DNA from: Excoecaria cochinchinensis
Lineage: Eukaryota; Streptophyta; Magnoliopsida; Malpighiales; Euphorbiaceae
Reading direction: 5' to 3'
DNA: 64,000 nt
Assembly (NCBI GenBank): GCA_947683425.1
Contig: CANTUQ010000004.1
Location: 35,603,001-35,667,000 of the forward strand
In this document: piece after piece, positions 1 to 12,752 of the stretch
How positions within the stretch are numbered: the first letter of the stretch is position 1
Layout of the letters: each line of letters opens with the position of its first letter
Program-made: the position numbers and the translations under genes
Notes under the pieces: model-generated
Databases searched by the model: none
What the model was told of the DNA's origin: nothing
The model's input: the letters and a program-made list of their open reading frames with translations, nothing else

Positions 1-221
1 TTCTTTTGTCTTATTTATGTAGTTCCAGTACACTCATGCACTCTAGATATTAAAATTAAGGTTTCAATTGAGAGTAGTTGGAGATTTCATTTACAGCTTT
101 GCAACATCAATTAAGTATTATCCTAGAAGGGAAACTAAAGAGAAAAACAAAAATTCTTGTTATCTAACAATTCCAATAGAGTAATAAGCGACAAAAATAA
201 GTTTTGAATTTAAATGCATAC

Positions 222-297
222 TAATAGCACTTCCAATAGCACAAGCCCATAGAATCCTCATGGACCATTTATCCCCAATAACTCCTCGAGTTCCCAT
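222..297 (-). CDS. possible first coding exon of a small host gene
   Basis: On the minus strand an ATG at 297 opens a 25-codon frame reading MGTRGVIGDKWSMRILW and then a short hydrophobic run (ACAIGSAI). The frame ends at a good splice-donor sequence (GTATGC, 221-216). A pyrimidine-poor AG lies just upstream of the ATG. The glycine, tryptophan and small-residue pattern looks like a real short membrane-type N-terminus rather than random AT-rich DNA. I cannot name the family, and the remaining exons would lie to the left of the window. It could be a relic or a chance frame. Confidence 0.3.
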
Positions 298-414
298 GTT
301 TAGCTGCAAAAGGGAAATGCTAACTTAGTAAATGCTCTTTCAAACATAGACTTGCTGTAATGGTGCTCAAGCTCCTAAAAAGAAATCAATCTAATTGATT
401 CATTAAACTTAATC

Positions 415-574
415 TTCTTGATACAAGAGTTAAATTTAGAGACTTTAAATCATAAAGTCCAAATTAAAAGAACACTTACTAAAGGATTTACCTTTCCCTT
501 GTGTTACAGAGTTAAATTAAACTTAAGCTTAACTCTAAATTATAAGTCTCTAAATTTAACTCTTTTATCAAGAA
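415..574. repeat. inverted repeat, MITE-like stem-loop
   Basis: Arms of about 31 bp (415-445 and 544-574) are nearly perfect reverse complements. Both contain the core GAGTTAAATTTAGAGACTT or its complement, and they are separated by about 98 bp. This would fold into a long hairpin. No target-site duplication or known terminal motif was identified. Confidence 0.5.
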
Positions 575-1295
575 TATACATAAAAGCAACATTCAATTGA
601 ACTAACTAGAAGAAGAGAAAAATATACCCAATTTTCAAATACCTTCAAATCAAGAAAGAAAACATTCAATAATAGCATGCAGACCCTCCTATCAACATTC
701 AATAATAGCATGTAGAAAGTGATCATATTTTACTATATATATATGCAATGCCTATAATGTGCAGCAGTGAGAAAAAAAAATGAAGTAAGTAAAAGAGAAG
801 CAAGAAAGAATAAAGACCTCTGATATTCTGTCGTCATTTATAATTGCTGAATATATGAACAATAAAGTAACTCTAATCACATGTAGCTTGTTGCAAAAAA
901 TTTCATATTCTGTAGCAAATATCGATTGTCAATTCCAAAGATGTGCAAAAGCAATTGCTTTCTTCATGAGCAAGTTCCTATTGAAGTGCAAATACAATTC
1001 ATTGTATTCTCACAAAACACTGATTCCAAGAGATAGTTGAGGGGGATAGAAAGATTGAAACTGAAAATGCTTTCCAGGACCACTATTACACTAGGATCAT
1101 TGGACTTCCCCTCACGTTAAGGTCAAGGTTCCATCACATAATTTCCATTTTAAGAGAAAGCATCGTTGGCCAATATATTTTTATTAATAAAGAGGATACG
1201 GCTCTTAGCATTTCATTAATAAGCCAATCATCAGCTCTCTCTGGATTCTGCAGGGCAACAAGGTTTAGAGTATAAACAATAGAAAGTGTGGACCC

Positions 1296-1602
1296 CAATT
1301 TACATCTAGTATATGCACAACATACATCTAATGTACACATAATATACATCTAGTACACATCTAATATACGCACAATATATATCTAGTATACGCACAATAT
1401 ACATCTAGTATACACATAATATACTTGTAGTTTACACACAATATACATGTAGTATACACACAATGTGCATCTAGTACACATCTAGTATACGCACAATATA
1501 CATATATTATACACACAATATACATCTAGTACACATCTAATATACGCACAATATACAGCTAGTATACACACAATATACATCTAGTACACGTCTAATATTC
1601 GC
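1296..1602. repeat. minisatellite, left part (ATACATCTAGTA type)
   Basis: Degenerate tandem units built from ATATACATCTAGTA and ACGCACAAT modules repeat about every 20-35 bp. The array is interrupted at 1602 by an LTR retrotransposon and continues with the same units at 8767, so this was one array of roughly 0.7 kb. Confidence 0.85.
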
Positions 1603-3674
1603 TGTAACAGCCCAATTTATACCCTAGTAGGATTTATGGTGTCCGGATAAGTATGAGGATCTATATTAACAAGAGAGCACACATTGGAATGAGTACTCAG
1701 CTTAGCGAAGAATTTATGTGGAGGTTCGGGCAAGTCATGGAATAAGTGGTCTAAGTGAGGGTACTATCGCGAGCGCAACAAAACACTCTAGCAAAAAACT
1801 GGTAAAAATTGGATAGAGTGCAATTGAGGACCCAATTGCATAAATAAAATTATTTAAGTGACTAAAGTGTTATTGGGTTAGATATTGGTAGAGGGTTGGA
1901 CTTGCATTGCATGGGTTAATTGACTTAATAAAATCAGATTTGTGGATGGGCTTAACTCGGACTAATGAAGCTGTGCGCTTAGTTTATATTAAGATGGTTT
2001 ATTGGGCTTAAGGCTTGAAGTCCATTAGAGGGACAGATTTGCAGTAGAGCCCATGATCCATTGCTATAAATGCGACTTAGGATTGTGCATGAGGGAGATA
2101 GAAAGAGACAAATAGGATGGTGCATGCTTTGGAGGATAAAGAGGTGGATTGGCATGCATTGGTGAGTTTGGGTGATGGAATCTAGCTGTAGATTTTTGCT
2201 CTTGCCACCTCATCCTCCTATATGCAATATAAACCTTATGGAGAGAGAGAAACCCACTAGTTACATGTGTATTCAGCCATTTTTTCCCTCTCTAGAAAAT
2301 CTACTGTTCCTCCTTCTTCAACGTGAAGCTCTTCTCCAAATTACAATTTTTAATTCTACAAATCATGCTGGTTAATCAAGTGCTTAGTGGTTAATTAAAT
2401 TGTTGTTATTGCAAAGGTAAGTGAGTAATTATAGTTCTTCATCTCCCATTTCTTCTTGTTCCGAAATTTATGGGATTGAGGACTTATAATGGTATTCCAA
2501 TTCTAGAATTGATTGTGCATGTGGTGATGGTGGCTTTGAGAAAGGAAAGGGAAAGAAGAGGATTGATTATCAAGGTGCCATGTGAGCTTAAGAGGAACAA
2601 AGGAGAAGAGGTTTGGGAACTAATTATTTGTGTGTGTGTCAATTGTTTGCTAGTGTATATTAAGTATGTAAATTGTGGTTTGTGGTATGTTGGATTGAAG
2701 AAATGAATATGTTGAGAGATAATGAATATCACGAGTTTGGTTGACCTAAGATTGAACCCTAACTTTGAATATGTGTGCATAAAGTTCTCTGTAGAACTAC
2801 GTGGTTCTGATTCCCAACCATAGGGATACGTAGGAAGCTTGGAATATTTATTTCGAGCCCGAACCAAATCTAAAAATCTAAATGTTTTGTTTAGCTTTGA
2901 ACACTGACTGGTTTGAACAAATGAAATGTTCTAATGTAAGTAATACTGTAATCTGCATGATTTTGGAAATGTTAATAATAATGGGAATCGATATGACTTA
3001 TTTTGCCCTGCTAACAAATGTATCTTTGGTAACCTAGGGGGGTATAACTATTCACATATTAATTAAATGAATTAAGCAAACAATGAGTATGCATAATGTC
3101 ATTGTAAATTACTTAGGTAATAATGTAAATTCTGGCTATGGTATGTAAACAAAAGTATATAGGAAAATGTTTAAGTTTTGTATGAGAAAAAGAATATGAA
3201 TTTATGATAGCTTTAATCGGTGTACTTTATGTTCATGTATATATATATATATAGTGATTTACATGTATTAGCCTCAGCAACCACTATGAGTGGTTGCCCA
3301 TTATTTATTTCGCTCGACTAAGCGTTATCACTTAGCACGGTTGTTTGTCCGTGTAGGTTAGGAGATCAGAATCGCGTAGCTGTTCCTTGTGACTTTGGCC
3401 AACGAGTCGGTAGAAGTTATAGAATGTTTTTATTGATTGTCGGTTTGTAATTAAGTTTATTTATTTAGCATTTGTAATGAGATGTAATAATCTTTAGTGC
3501 GAATGATATTGTGTGTGAGATAAGTCTAGAATGTACATATCTTGAGGTTAGGATGTTAGAAATTTTATTACTCTGATTTCTGTATTACCTTGTGTGTCTT
3601 TGTCTGGTAGCACCCTCCGCTCACCGTAGCTCTTCATCCGTCGATATGCTACGTGGTGGAGTTGGTGTGTTACA
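1603..3674 (+). repeat. 5' LTR, internally deleted
   Basis: Matches the 3' LTR at both ends but is 2,072 bp instead of 4,667 bp. Collinearity is lost after about 2770, where the 3' LTR reads on from 5270. It resumes at about 2790, opposite 7872 of the 3' LTR, at TCTGTAGAACTACGTGG. About 2.6 kb is missing, with a short filler at the join. Confidence 0.85.
3318..3335 (+). other. CTAAGC hairpin of the LTR 3' region (copy 1)
   Basis: CTAAGCG-TTAT-CACTTAG is followed by CACGG and then a CCGTG complement 12 bases later. The same hairpin occurs at 8409-8426 with two further arm changes. Related hairpins occur in three other LTR families in this window. Confidence 0.5.
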
Positions 3675-4099
3675 ATTTGGTATCAGAGCTCCGGTTTAGT
3701 TGATTCTGGTTAACTAGGTGTTTTGAAGTGTGTCTGTAGAGTTTAGCGTTGGCCAAAGTGGACGACCTTGTCCTTTAGATATATTTTGGGAAGGAAAACC
3801 TTTCGATTTGATAAAGTGTTTAGTTAAGTGTTGGCTCGGTAGGTCACTATTTACCTGCCTTGAATTGTTATGTGTATGTGCAATCAGGAATGTGTTTGTT
3901 AGATGCTATGTGCAAAACATTTGTGTATGTGTCTCATGCAAAGAGAAAGCTGACAGGATGTACATAAAATGTGGGTGTTTGGGGTTGTGAATAGTGATAA
4001 AGTTTTCTAGAAGAACTTTGATAGAGGAAGTTGAGTAACCTCTATTGATTAATTGGGATTTAAATTTCGCGGACGAAATTCTTTTAAGGAAGGGAGAGT
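3675..4099 (+). other. short internal region with polypurine tract
   Basis: The 425-bp interior contains no retroviral protein motif. An 86-codon frame at 3730-3990 is cysteine-rich but resembles no gag. The polypurine tract AAGGAAGGGAGAG (4087-4099) directly abuts the 3' LTR. Confidence 0.75.
3678..3690 (+). promoter_or_regulatory. primer-binding site, initiator Met tRNA type
   Basis: TGGTATCAGAGCT lies 3 bases after the 5' LTR. This is the usual PBS of Tekay/Del and many other plant Ty3 elements. Confidence 0.85.
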
Positions 4100-7000
4100 T
4101 GTAACAGCCCGATTTATACCCTAGTAGGATTTGTGGTGTCCGGATAAGTATGAGGATGTGTATTAATAAGAGAGGACATATTGGAATGAGTACTCAGCTT
4201 AGCAAAGAATTTATGTGGAGGTTCGGGCAAGTCATGGAATAAGTGGTCTGAGTGAGGGTTATGTCGTGAGTGCGACAAAACACTCTAGCAAAAATTTGGT
4301 AAAAATTGGATTTAGAGTGCAATTGAGGACCCAATTGCATAAATAAAATTGTTTAAGTGACTAAAGTATTATTGGGTTAGATATTGGTAGAGGGTTGGAC
4401 TTGCATTGCATGGGTTAATTGACTTAATAAAATCAGATTTGTGGATGGGCTTAACGAGGACTAATGAGGCTATGGGCTTAGTTTATATTAAGACGGTTTG
4501 TTAGGCTTAAGGCTTGAAGTCCATTAGTGGGACAGATTTGCAGGAGAGCCCATGATCCATTGCTGTAAATGCCACCTAGGATTGTGCATGAGGGAGAGAG
4601 AAAGAGACAAATAGGATGATGCATGCTTTGGAGGAGAAAGAGGTGGATTGGCATGCATTGGTGAGTTTGGGTGGTGGAATCCAGCTGTAGATTTCTGCTC
4701 TTGCCACCTCATCCTCCTACATGCAATATAAACCTTGTGGACAGAGAGAAACCCACTAGTTGCATGTGTATTCAGCCATTTTTTTCCCTCTTTAGAAAAT
4801 CTGTTGTTCCTCCTTCTTCTTCAACGTGAAGCTCTTCTCCAAATTACCATTTTTAATTCTACAAATCATGCTGGTTAATCAAGTGTTTAGTGGTTAATTA
4901 AATTGTTGATTATTGTAAAGGTAAGTGAGTAATTATAGTTCTTCATCTCTCATTTCTTCTTGTTCTGAAATTTATAGGATTGAGGATTTATAATGGTGTT
5001 CCAATTCTGGAATTGATTGTGCATGTGGTGATGGTGGCTTTGAGAAAGGAAAGGGAAAGAAGAGGATTGATGATCAAGGTGCCATGTGAGCTTAAGAGGA
5101 GCAAAGGAGAAGAGCTTTGGGAACTAATTATTTGTGCGTGTGTTAATTGATTGCTTTTGTATATTAAGTATGTAAATTGTGGTTTGTGGTGTGTTGGATT
5201 GAAGAAATGAATATGTTGAGAGATAATGAATATCATGAGTTTGGTTAACCTAAGATTGAACCCTAACTTTTAATGAATCGTGAATTGTTGTATTTATACT
5301 AATGAATGAATTTTATTAAGAAAGTGTTTGTGCCGTAATGTGCATAATTAAGTTAGGAAAGTGTATTATGAAAGTGATGATAAAATGATGCTAAATAGGT
5401 TAGTTTGCAGTTAATTAGCTGGAAGTGCAAAAAAATTGAGTTGAGGTCCATTTGACTTGATTTAATTATAAGTGTTATAACTTGAGTTAAATGACTGTAA
5501 AAATGAATGGAGTTGATGAGGTTAGGTTCCTATAATATGCGTCTATAATGGTCTTAGAAATGATCATAATGAATTGAGGACTTAAAAGTCTGCAAAAGTG
5601 AAATTAGGTGTAGCTAATTCTGTAGGAGGGTCTTTTTGGAGCATGTTATGTTCCTTGGGCCATAACTCCTTGAGTTTTAATCAAATTGAGATGAAGATTA
5701 TGCCTACTACAAGTTAATATATATATAAATAAATGATTAGTTGAGCATGTTGTTTAAAAATGTCATTAAAGTGGAATTTAGAGGTCATATGCACTAGTAG
5801 GAAAAGTGTGCTTGTAGAGTAAGTTTCTATGTTGGTCTCTCTTGACCTTTGGTGACTCTTTTGCCCATATATCGAGTTACAGTGCTCTAAATGGATCGCT
5901 TCAAAATGGATATGAAACCTAAGATCCAAATCTAAAAATGTCTAACAATAAGGTTGAGGTAATTCCGGCTCTAAGTGCCCAAAGAGTGGCCAAAACATAG
6001 GTATTTCTATTTTGGGGGGTTCATCTGAACAGTATATATTTTTTAGGTCATATCTTATGTTTTAGATATCCATATGACCTGATACTTGTCCCATTGGAAA
6101 CTTGACATGCTAGGAAACAATTGTTAAGAAGGACATTGTGCCTAAAAATGAGGTTTAGATATTGGTTTAGGCGATGCAAGTTTAATGTGAAAAGCAGTCT
6201 TGTAAAGGGTAGCTACTATTGCGAGCGCGACAGAACCAGTCTTATGAGGGATTTATTCTCATTTTATAGCCCATGGTTGGCATGAATCAATTCCCCACCT
6301 TTAGCCTCAACTAATTTGAATATTTTTATGTGTTTTTCTTTCCGAATTGAACCCGTATTACACCAAAACTTTCACGGGTCTATCCAATGCATGTTTAGGA
6401 TTATGAAATGATTATAAGAATAGATATCACTGGGAAAATACACATAAACATGATTAATACTAGTAGTAGACTAGTGAACTAATAATGTATAATTATATGA
6501 AATAGAATTTAGTCAAGTTAAATGACATTTAAGGACTATGATGCCTTAATCAACATGAGCATGTGTAGTATGAACAAGTATGCATAATTATGAGTTGAGA
6601 TTAAGTTATACACATGTTAAGTATAATAAATGGAATGAGTTTACTTAATGAGAATTTGATCTACCATGATTATGTTGTAAATGTATGTGTGTAACGAAAT
6701 GTGAAATTATCCGTTAGTCTAAATGAATCTGATAATGGTAAAATAATTATTGAGACTAAATATGGACATGATATCTAATAACATAAATGTGTTTAATATG
6801 TTTATATGAGGTATTTATACGTAAATGAATGCATGTGCCCAATAAAAATGAAAGAATGTTATGCGTATTGGTGGAATGTGTATATATGTGGAAATGAGAC
6901 AAATCTAATAATAATAATATGGAAATTTAGCCTGCGTTAGTCGAGTTGTGGATAGATAGGCATGCCTATAGAGTTTTGTTAGCTGCAGCCCTCTGTTCTA

Positions 7001-8766
7001 TTTGGACCCTGATCAGGTCCCAGTTTGGCTCCTGGCGAACCTCAATGTGTATAGATCTTGTTTAAGATCCCCTCTATAAAATGTTTTTGAATGAGAAAAT
7101 GTAATGTTGCTTTTTGATTCGTACCCGTAAGGTACCGCCATGCATTTGATTCGTACCTGCAAGGTACCACCATGTGTTCACTCGCTTATCCACTCCTATG
7201 ACTTAGCAGGCAATTAAAGAGTGAAATAATGTGAATTAGTTGATAAGCTCTGTGATGAAGTATAAATTAATTATGTGAATAAGCATTTGATGTAATTGTG
7301 ATTAATGCCATTTGACTTGTGCTCTATGCACTCCTCTGTTCTGGATCCCTTATGGACACTCATATGGAAAAGCACGGTACCTTCGGGTACCTATGTGTTT
7401 TGTGTTATAAATTAGTATCTGCTAAATGATAAGAGAAGTAACAAGTATTGTTTGTTCTGATAGGCATGTATGCATAAGTCCTAATTGCATAAGAGATCAT
7501 ATGGGGATAATGCATGTTATTATTCTGTTCAAGAGTTAAGAGTATGCTTATCTGTACGAAGTCTTTGTAAAGAATAATTCAAATAAGTGACATGCATGTT
7601 TTCAATAGTTGAATAATCAATGAATGAATTCTATGTATACATATATTCGTTTACAAGTTTGAATTGAGAACACAGGTATGTTATGTACTTGCTTGTCTTC
7701 TGAATTTTAGCTTGGATGATTGTAAGGAAAACTTTGTGTAATGTTTGTTAATTTTGATGGATATGATGATTGCATATTGCGTAATAGAAAAAGGGGAAAT
7801 AAGTGGTAAGCATAAAATAGATAACGAAGTTAAGAATGGACTTAGAGTTAATTTGATTAATTAAACGTTAAGGTTTTCTGTAGAACTACGTGGTTCTAAT
7901 TCCCAACCATAGGGATACGTAGGAAGCTTGGAATATTTATTTCAAGCCCGAACCAAATCTGAAAATCTAAATGTTTTGTTTAGCTTTGAACAATGAATGG
8001 TTTGAACAAACGAAATGTTCTAATGTAAGTATTAATACTGTAATCTGCATGATTTTGGAAATGTTAATAATAATAGGAATCGATATGACTTATTTTGCCC
8101 CGCTAGCAAATGTTTCTTTGGTAACCTAGGGGGGTATAACTATTCACATAGTTAATTAAATGAATGAAGCAAACAATGAGTATGCATAATGTCATTGTAA
8201 ATTACTTAGGTAATAATGTAAATTCTGGCTATGGTATGCAAACAAATGTATATAGGAAAATGTTTAAGTTTTGTATGAGAAAAAGAATATGAATTTATGA
8301 TAGCTTTAACCGGTGTACTTTATGTTCATGCATATATATATATATTGATTTACATGTGTTTGCCTCGGCAACCACTATAAGTGGCTGCCCATTATTTGTT
8401 TCGCCCGACTAAGCATTATCATTTAGCACGGTTGTTTATCCGTACAGGTTAGGAGATCAGAGTCGCGCAGCGGTTTTTTGTGACTTTGGCTAACGAGTCG
8501 GTAGAAGTTATAGAATGTTTTTATTGATTGTCGATTTGTAATTAAGTTTATTTATTTAGCATTTGTAATGAGATGTAATAATCTTTAGTGTGAATGATGA
8601 TGTGTGTGAGATAAGTCTAGAACGTACATATCTTGAGGTTAGGATGTTAGAAATTTTATTACTCTGATTTCTTTATTACCTTATGTGTCTTTGTCTGGTA
8701 GCACCCTCTGCTCACCGTAGCTCTTCATCCGTCGATATGCTATGTGGTGGAGTTTGGGGTGTTACA
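4100..8766 (+). repeat. 3' LTR, full length (4.67 kb)
   Basis: Starts TGTAACAGCC and ends GTGTTACA. It carries no protein-coding region. It holds the palindrome-rich block shared with other LTRs here (6932-7215) and a CTAAGC hairpin near its 3' end (8409-8426). Confidence 0.85.
6932..7215 (+). other. palindrome-rich conserved LTR block (copy in 3' LTR)
   Basis: The segment opens with CCTGCG...GGATAG and GGCATGCC, then has CCTGATCAGG inside a run of GGACC/GGTCC, then GATCTTGTTTAAGATC, then repeated GTACC...GGTACC modules. The same order of small palindromes recurs in the LTRs at 33297-33600 and 63789-64000 (plus strand) and, more diverged, at 61780-61990 and in the LTRs of the 11000-20752 element (minus strand). 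Confidence 0.6.
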
Positions 8767-9188
8767 TTCGCACAATATACATCTAGTATACACACAATAT
8801 ACGTCTAGTACACATCTAATATACGTACAATATACATCTAGTATACACAAAATATACGTCTAGTTCACATCTAATATACGCACAATATACATCTAGTATA
8901 CACAAAATATACATCTAGTACACGTCTAATATACGCACAATATACATCTAGTATACACACAATATACATCTAATACACATCTAATAGACGCACAATATAC
9001 ATCTAGTACACATCTAGTATACGCACAATATACATCTAGTATACGCACAATATGCATCTAGTATACATCTAGTATACATACAATATATATCAAGTACACA
9101 TCTAATATATACATAATATACATCTAATATACGTACAATATACATCAAGTACACATCTAGTATACACAAAATATACATCTAGTATACG
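8767..9188. repeat. minisatellite, right part
   Basis: Continuation of the array seen at 1296-1602, with modules such as ACGCACAATATACATCTAGT repeated with small changes. The first five bases are the right-hand copy of the TTCGC target duplication. Confidence 0.85.
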
Positions 9189-10917
9189 AACATAGGAAAG
9201 ACTAGCAACACTGAGAAACTTTTTTTTCCCTTGTTAGGTCAACAAGATATCAGGCTTTTGCTCAATTTTGACCAAATCATAACATTGTAACTGTTAATGC
9301 TACTAGAATAAAGTTCTAAAATATCCAAATTCAGTCAACATGAGAAAGTGATACATTTTTGTTATTTTGGATTTTATTTTTCTTAATAATATTTATAATT
9401 ATTATTAAAATTATACATTTTTGTTCTTTTTCTTTTAAAAAATAAAAAAATTATTTTTCCTATCCTTTGGGCTTAAATAATTATTGAGGATTTATGTAAG
9501 CAAATTTAATTTAAAAGTGTAAGAAAAGAAAACATCTGCAAGTGGTAATGCAGAGAAAATTTAGACAGTTGAATTTTCTTCAGCTATTTTAATTAAGGTA
9601 AATAAATTGAGTGTACATTAGAAATTGATGTGTTCCCTATTTTAGGAGCATTTGATTTGGATTTTAGGGAAATTAATCAACTATATATCTAATTAAATTA
9701 AATTATTCAAAGAATGTGAGATTTAACAATTAAATATTTATGATAAAAAGATACTAAATGTAAAGGATCGATAGTAATAGTAGTGGATGAAAATGGGGGC
9801 CTTTGCAAAGCATGCGTCTAATTTCAAAATGGTTTGGGACCATTTTGTCCATCAAATTAGTTCATAAAAAAATTGTTCTTTTTGAGCCTCTATTTCTCAA
9901 AGGTCATTTTTACTAATTTTAATTGTATATTTTGTAAACCAAGTGCACAGAAATCTATTCAGACATGAATCAAATAACTGTTGATTAAACTTATAGAGAA
10001 GGCTTGTCTGTCTCATTTTCAGTTGCTGGTTTTGTTCTCTCCATGGAAGAAAAATTCTATAACTGGATGATTCCTCATATCTGGAAACATCATCAAACAC
10101 ATATAACAGAACACCCTCGAGTATTACCAAGCAAAAACATATCAATTCCATTTCTATCTTTTGTAACTTCACCTGCTAATTTTTTATCCTAAGAATTATA
10201 ATTTACTGTGAAAACAAATTAATATCAAAATTCAATAACACACCCACAATTTCTTTCTTCCTATATAAATGTCTTATATCTATAAATACCCAAAAAAAAT
10301 CTGAATTTTTTTTTTGTTTGAGCAGATTTCTTGTGTTATAAAAAGAAAAGGTTGAATTTAGTAATTGGAGAGGAAAAAGGCATAAAATCAAAAATTTTCC
10401 TATATTTTACTTGCACAGAAAAAGTTAGGACCTGAATAAGAACCCACTAGATATAATAACTCAGTTTAAATCCACCAAAAAGAATCAAAATCAGATCTCT
10501 TCTAAAAGAAGACATGGTTAATCTTGCAGGATCAAGAGGCTCAGAAGAAGGTGGATTTAAATTTCAGAGGAAATAAAGGGAAAATATATCACCTTCTCAT
10601 AGTGTTTGCACTGTCGGTCAAAGTTGAGATTAGAAGTAGAAGCCTTTGTTCTTAGCCTTGCTTTTATCCCAACAGCCACCCAACTTCTAATGAAACTACT
10701 GAAAATGGTGAAAAAAAAAGTAAGAAATTTATGGAGGAGCTTTTTTCAAGAATAGGTGATGATGAAAAGAAAAAGGAAAAATACATATATAAAAATGGGT
10801 AAGAAAAAATAACAGATGCCAACAAATAAATATTTCTGAATTATCTTTTTATTACCATCCACTTCTTAGAATCAACAACTAACAAGTTTTTATAATCACA
10901 TTTGATGTATATCATAC
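9189..10917. other. AT-rich DNA, no gene recognised
   Basis: Long A/T runs and short unrelated open frames (for example minus strand 9897-10172) without a motif I can place. It adjoins the carbonic-anhydrase exon at 10918, so it may be intron or 3' flank of that gene, but I found no further exon of it here. Confidence 0.5.
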
Positions 10918-12389
10918 CTCATATGAGGGCACCATATTTGCAACATTGCGCACCACAAATGCTTTACCTGGTTGGAATCTCAGGATGTTCGAGGGGCAGT
11001 GTCACACCCCGTTACCCCCGTTGGAAGGATACCAGGGTGCCACATGCATAAACTCATATAAAAACTCGAATACATATACATATGCTCAAATAAGTTAAGA
11101 AAATAAATACATTTAATTAAAAGATAACAAATCATAAATATAACCATATAGTTTTTACAAAAGGGATTTGTAAACATAAACATTTACATATACATATACA
11201 AAATAATCCTTTACAAAAATTACATTTCCAAAATCAAACTCCATATACAAAAATCAACGAAAGACAAAATAACTCCAATTCTAGACTTCTAGTGGCCGAC
11301 CTGCAGATGTTCGACTCCAAAAAGAACCTGCCACCTACACGGGAAAAGAGCTCGCGCTAAGCGATAACGCTTGGGGAGGAACAACACATGCATGTACATA
11401 TAATTACAATAAACATACATATATAAGCTTAATAATAACAAAAGCATATAAACATACATAATTCATGCTTATAACAAGTATTCATCATACACACGTATAT
11501 CGGAAAGTAACCATTCATACTCAAGTAGTCAATATTCATGTATCAACATGAATATAATCATATAACCATTCATATCCGAATACAAGTATTACATTTCATC
11601 ATGTCATAATGCATATACATATACATGTAACATATTCATTTCATATAACTAATAGCTTCATATATCCATCTCATGTACAACCTCAAGAAGTAGCCTGATT
11701 ACTCGCTAACTAGTGGATACGGGTACTAATGATACTGATTGGACACAGTATCCCAAGCATACGAAGACATGGGGCTCAAAACATTTTTTTACAATCATGT
11801 ATACCCGAAAGTATACCGGAGACCGAGGCCTCAAACATCTTATATGACCCAAATGGGGCCTGCATGTAGCAAATAACATGTAGTAGCTGCACTCACACTC
11901 TAACCCTGGATAAGTGCTTATCTATCCATTAATTATGACTACTAGGCTCAAATAACAACTCAATCATATTCTAAAATAATATTCATATAATAGAGAATAA
12001 ATCAAGTATAATCATGTTATTTTATGTATACATGTATATTGGTCAAATTCGGGAAGATAGACACCATATACAGGGTGCAATAAGAACATGTACTCATAAA
12101 TAAATAACCCATGTACATATAAATTATATGCATTTAAATCACATATAATAATAATATTAATCATGTACATATATCTCATAATTAAACAATTATCAAATTA
12201 TAATGTAGATTTAAACCTAATCATGTGTCATGTAGTGAAAAACCCCATATAAAAGAAGCCTAAAACTCTTTTTCAAAACAGGGTAGAAGAGGCCTCACTG
12301 TCGCGCTCGCGACAAGAAGGGAAGAGAGGCAAGTCATGAGTTGCACATGCAGTGGCGACTTGCGACGCTAGCGTCTCGCATGGAAGGGG

Positions 12390-12602
12390 TGGTCACGAGT
12401 CGTGATCCTCCCTCATGACTCGTGACGCCAAAGCTTAGAGGAAGAGGAGGTCTCGAGTCGTGATCCTCCCTCACGACTCGTGACGCTATCGCGTCTCTCC
12501 TCACAGAAAAGGGATGGTCACGAGTCGTGATCCTGCCTCACGACTCGTGACTGCCAAGGGAAGAGCGTCACGAGTCGTGATCCTCACTCACGACTCGTGA
12601 CC
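12390..12602. repeat. array of four 13-bp-arm hairpins
   Basis: Four units of the type TCACGAGTCGTGA - 7 bases - TCACGACTCGTGA, separated by about 25-40 bp of unrelated sequence. The second arm is the exact complement of the first, so each unit can form a stem of 13 bp or more. Flanking copies of a shorter TGTCGCG/CGCGACA dyad occur at about 12299 and 12657. Confidence 0.85.
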
Positions 12603-12752
12603 TTCCTTCTCATGTCTGCAGAGCGGTAATCTCGCTTGAAGGAGAAGAGCTGGTTCTGTCGTGCTCGCGACAGAATCGATTCTCCTCGATCTCCAGAAAC
12701 GCAAAAACGGGAATTGAAGGAAAATCAAAACCCAACTTTACCCAAGCCCATT

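Larger units (their letters stand above)
1..1295. other. AT-rich flanking DNA without a recognisable complete gene
   Basis: The stretch is AT-rich with many homopolymer runs. The only coding-like signals are a possible short exon on the minus strand at 222-297 and a stem-loop at 415-574, both listed separately. Open frames near 418, 855 and 1134 show no motif I recognise and have the composition of non-coding DNA. Confidence 0.6.
1603..8766 (+). mobile_element. non-autonomous LTR retrotransposon (Tekay-like, LARD type)
   Basis: Both ends carry the LTR termini TGTAACAGCC and GTGTTACA, and the 5-bp duplication TTCGC flanks the element (1598-1602 and 8767-8771). The 5' LTR is 1603-3674 and the 3' LTR is 4100-8766. 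A TGGTATCAGAGC primer-binding site (initiator Met tRNA type) follows the 5' LTR. The sequence TTCGCGGACGAAATTC before the polypurine tract is typical of the Tekay/Del chromovirus group. The internal part is only 425 bp and has no gag or pol, so the element must have depended on proteins from an autonomous relative. Confidence 0.9.

Noticed and set aside
1296..1602. CRISPR-like regular repeats (also 8767-9188)
   Set aside because: Units are degenerate, AT-rich, and have no unique spacers; this is a plant minisatellite.
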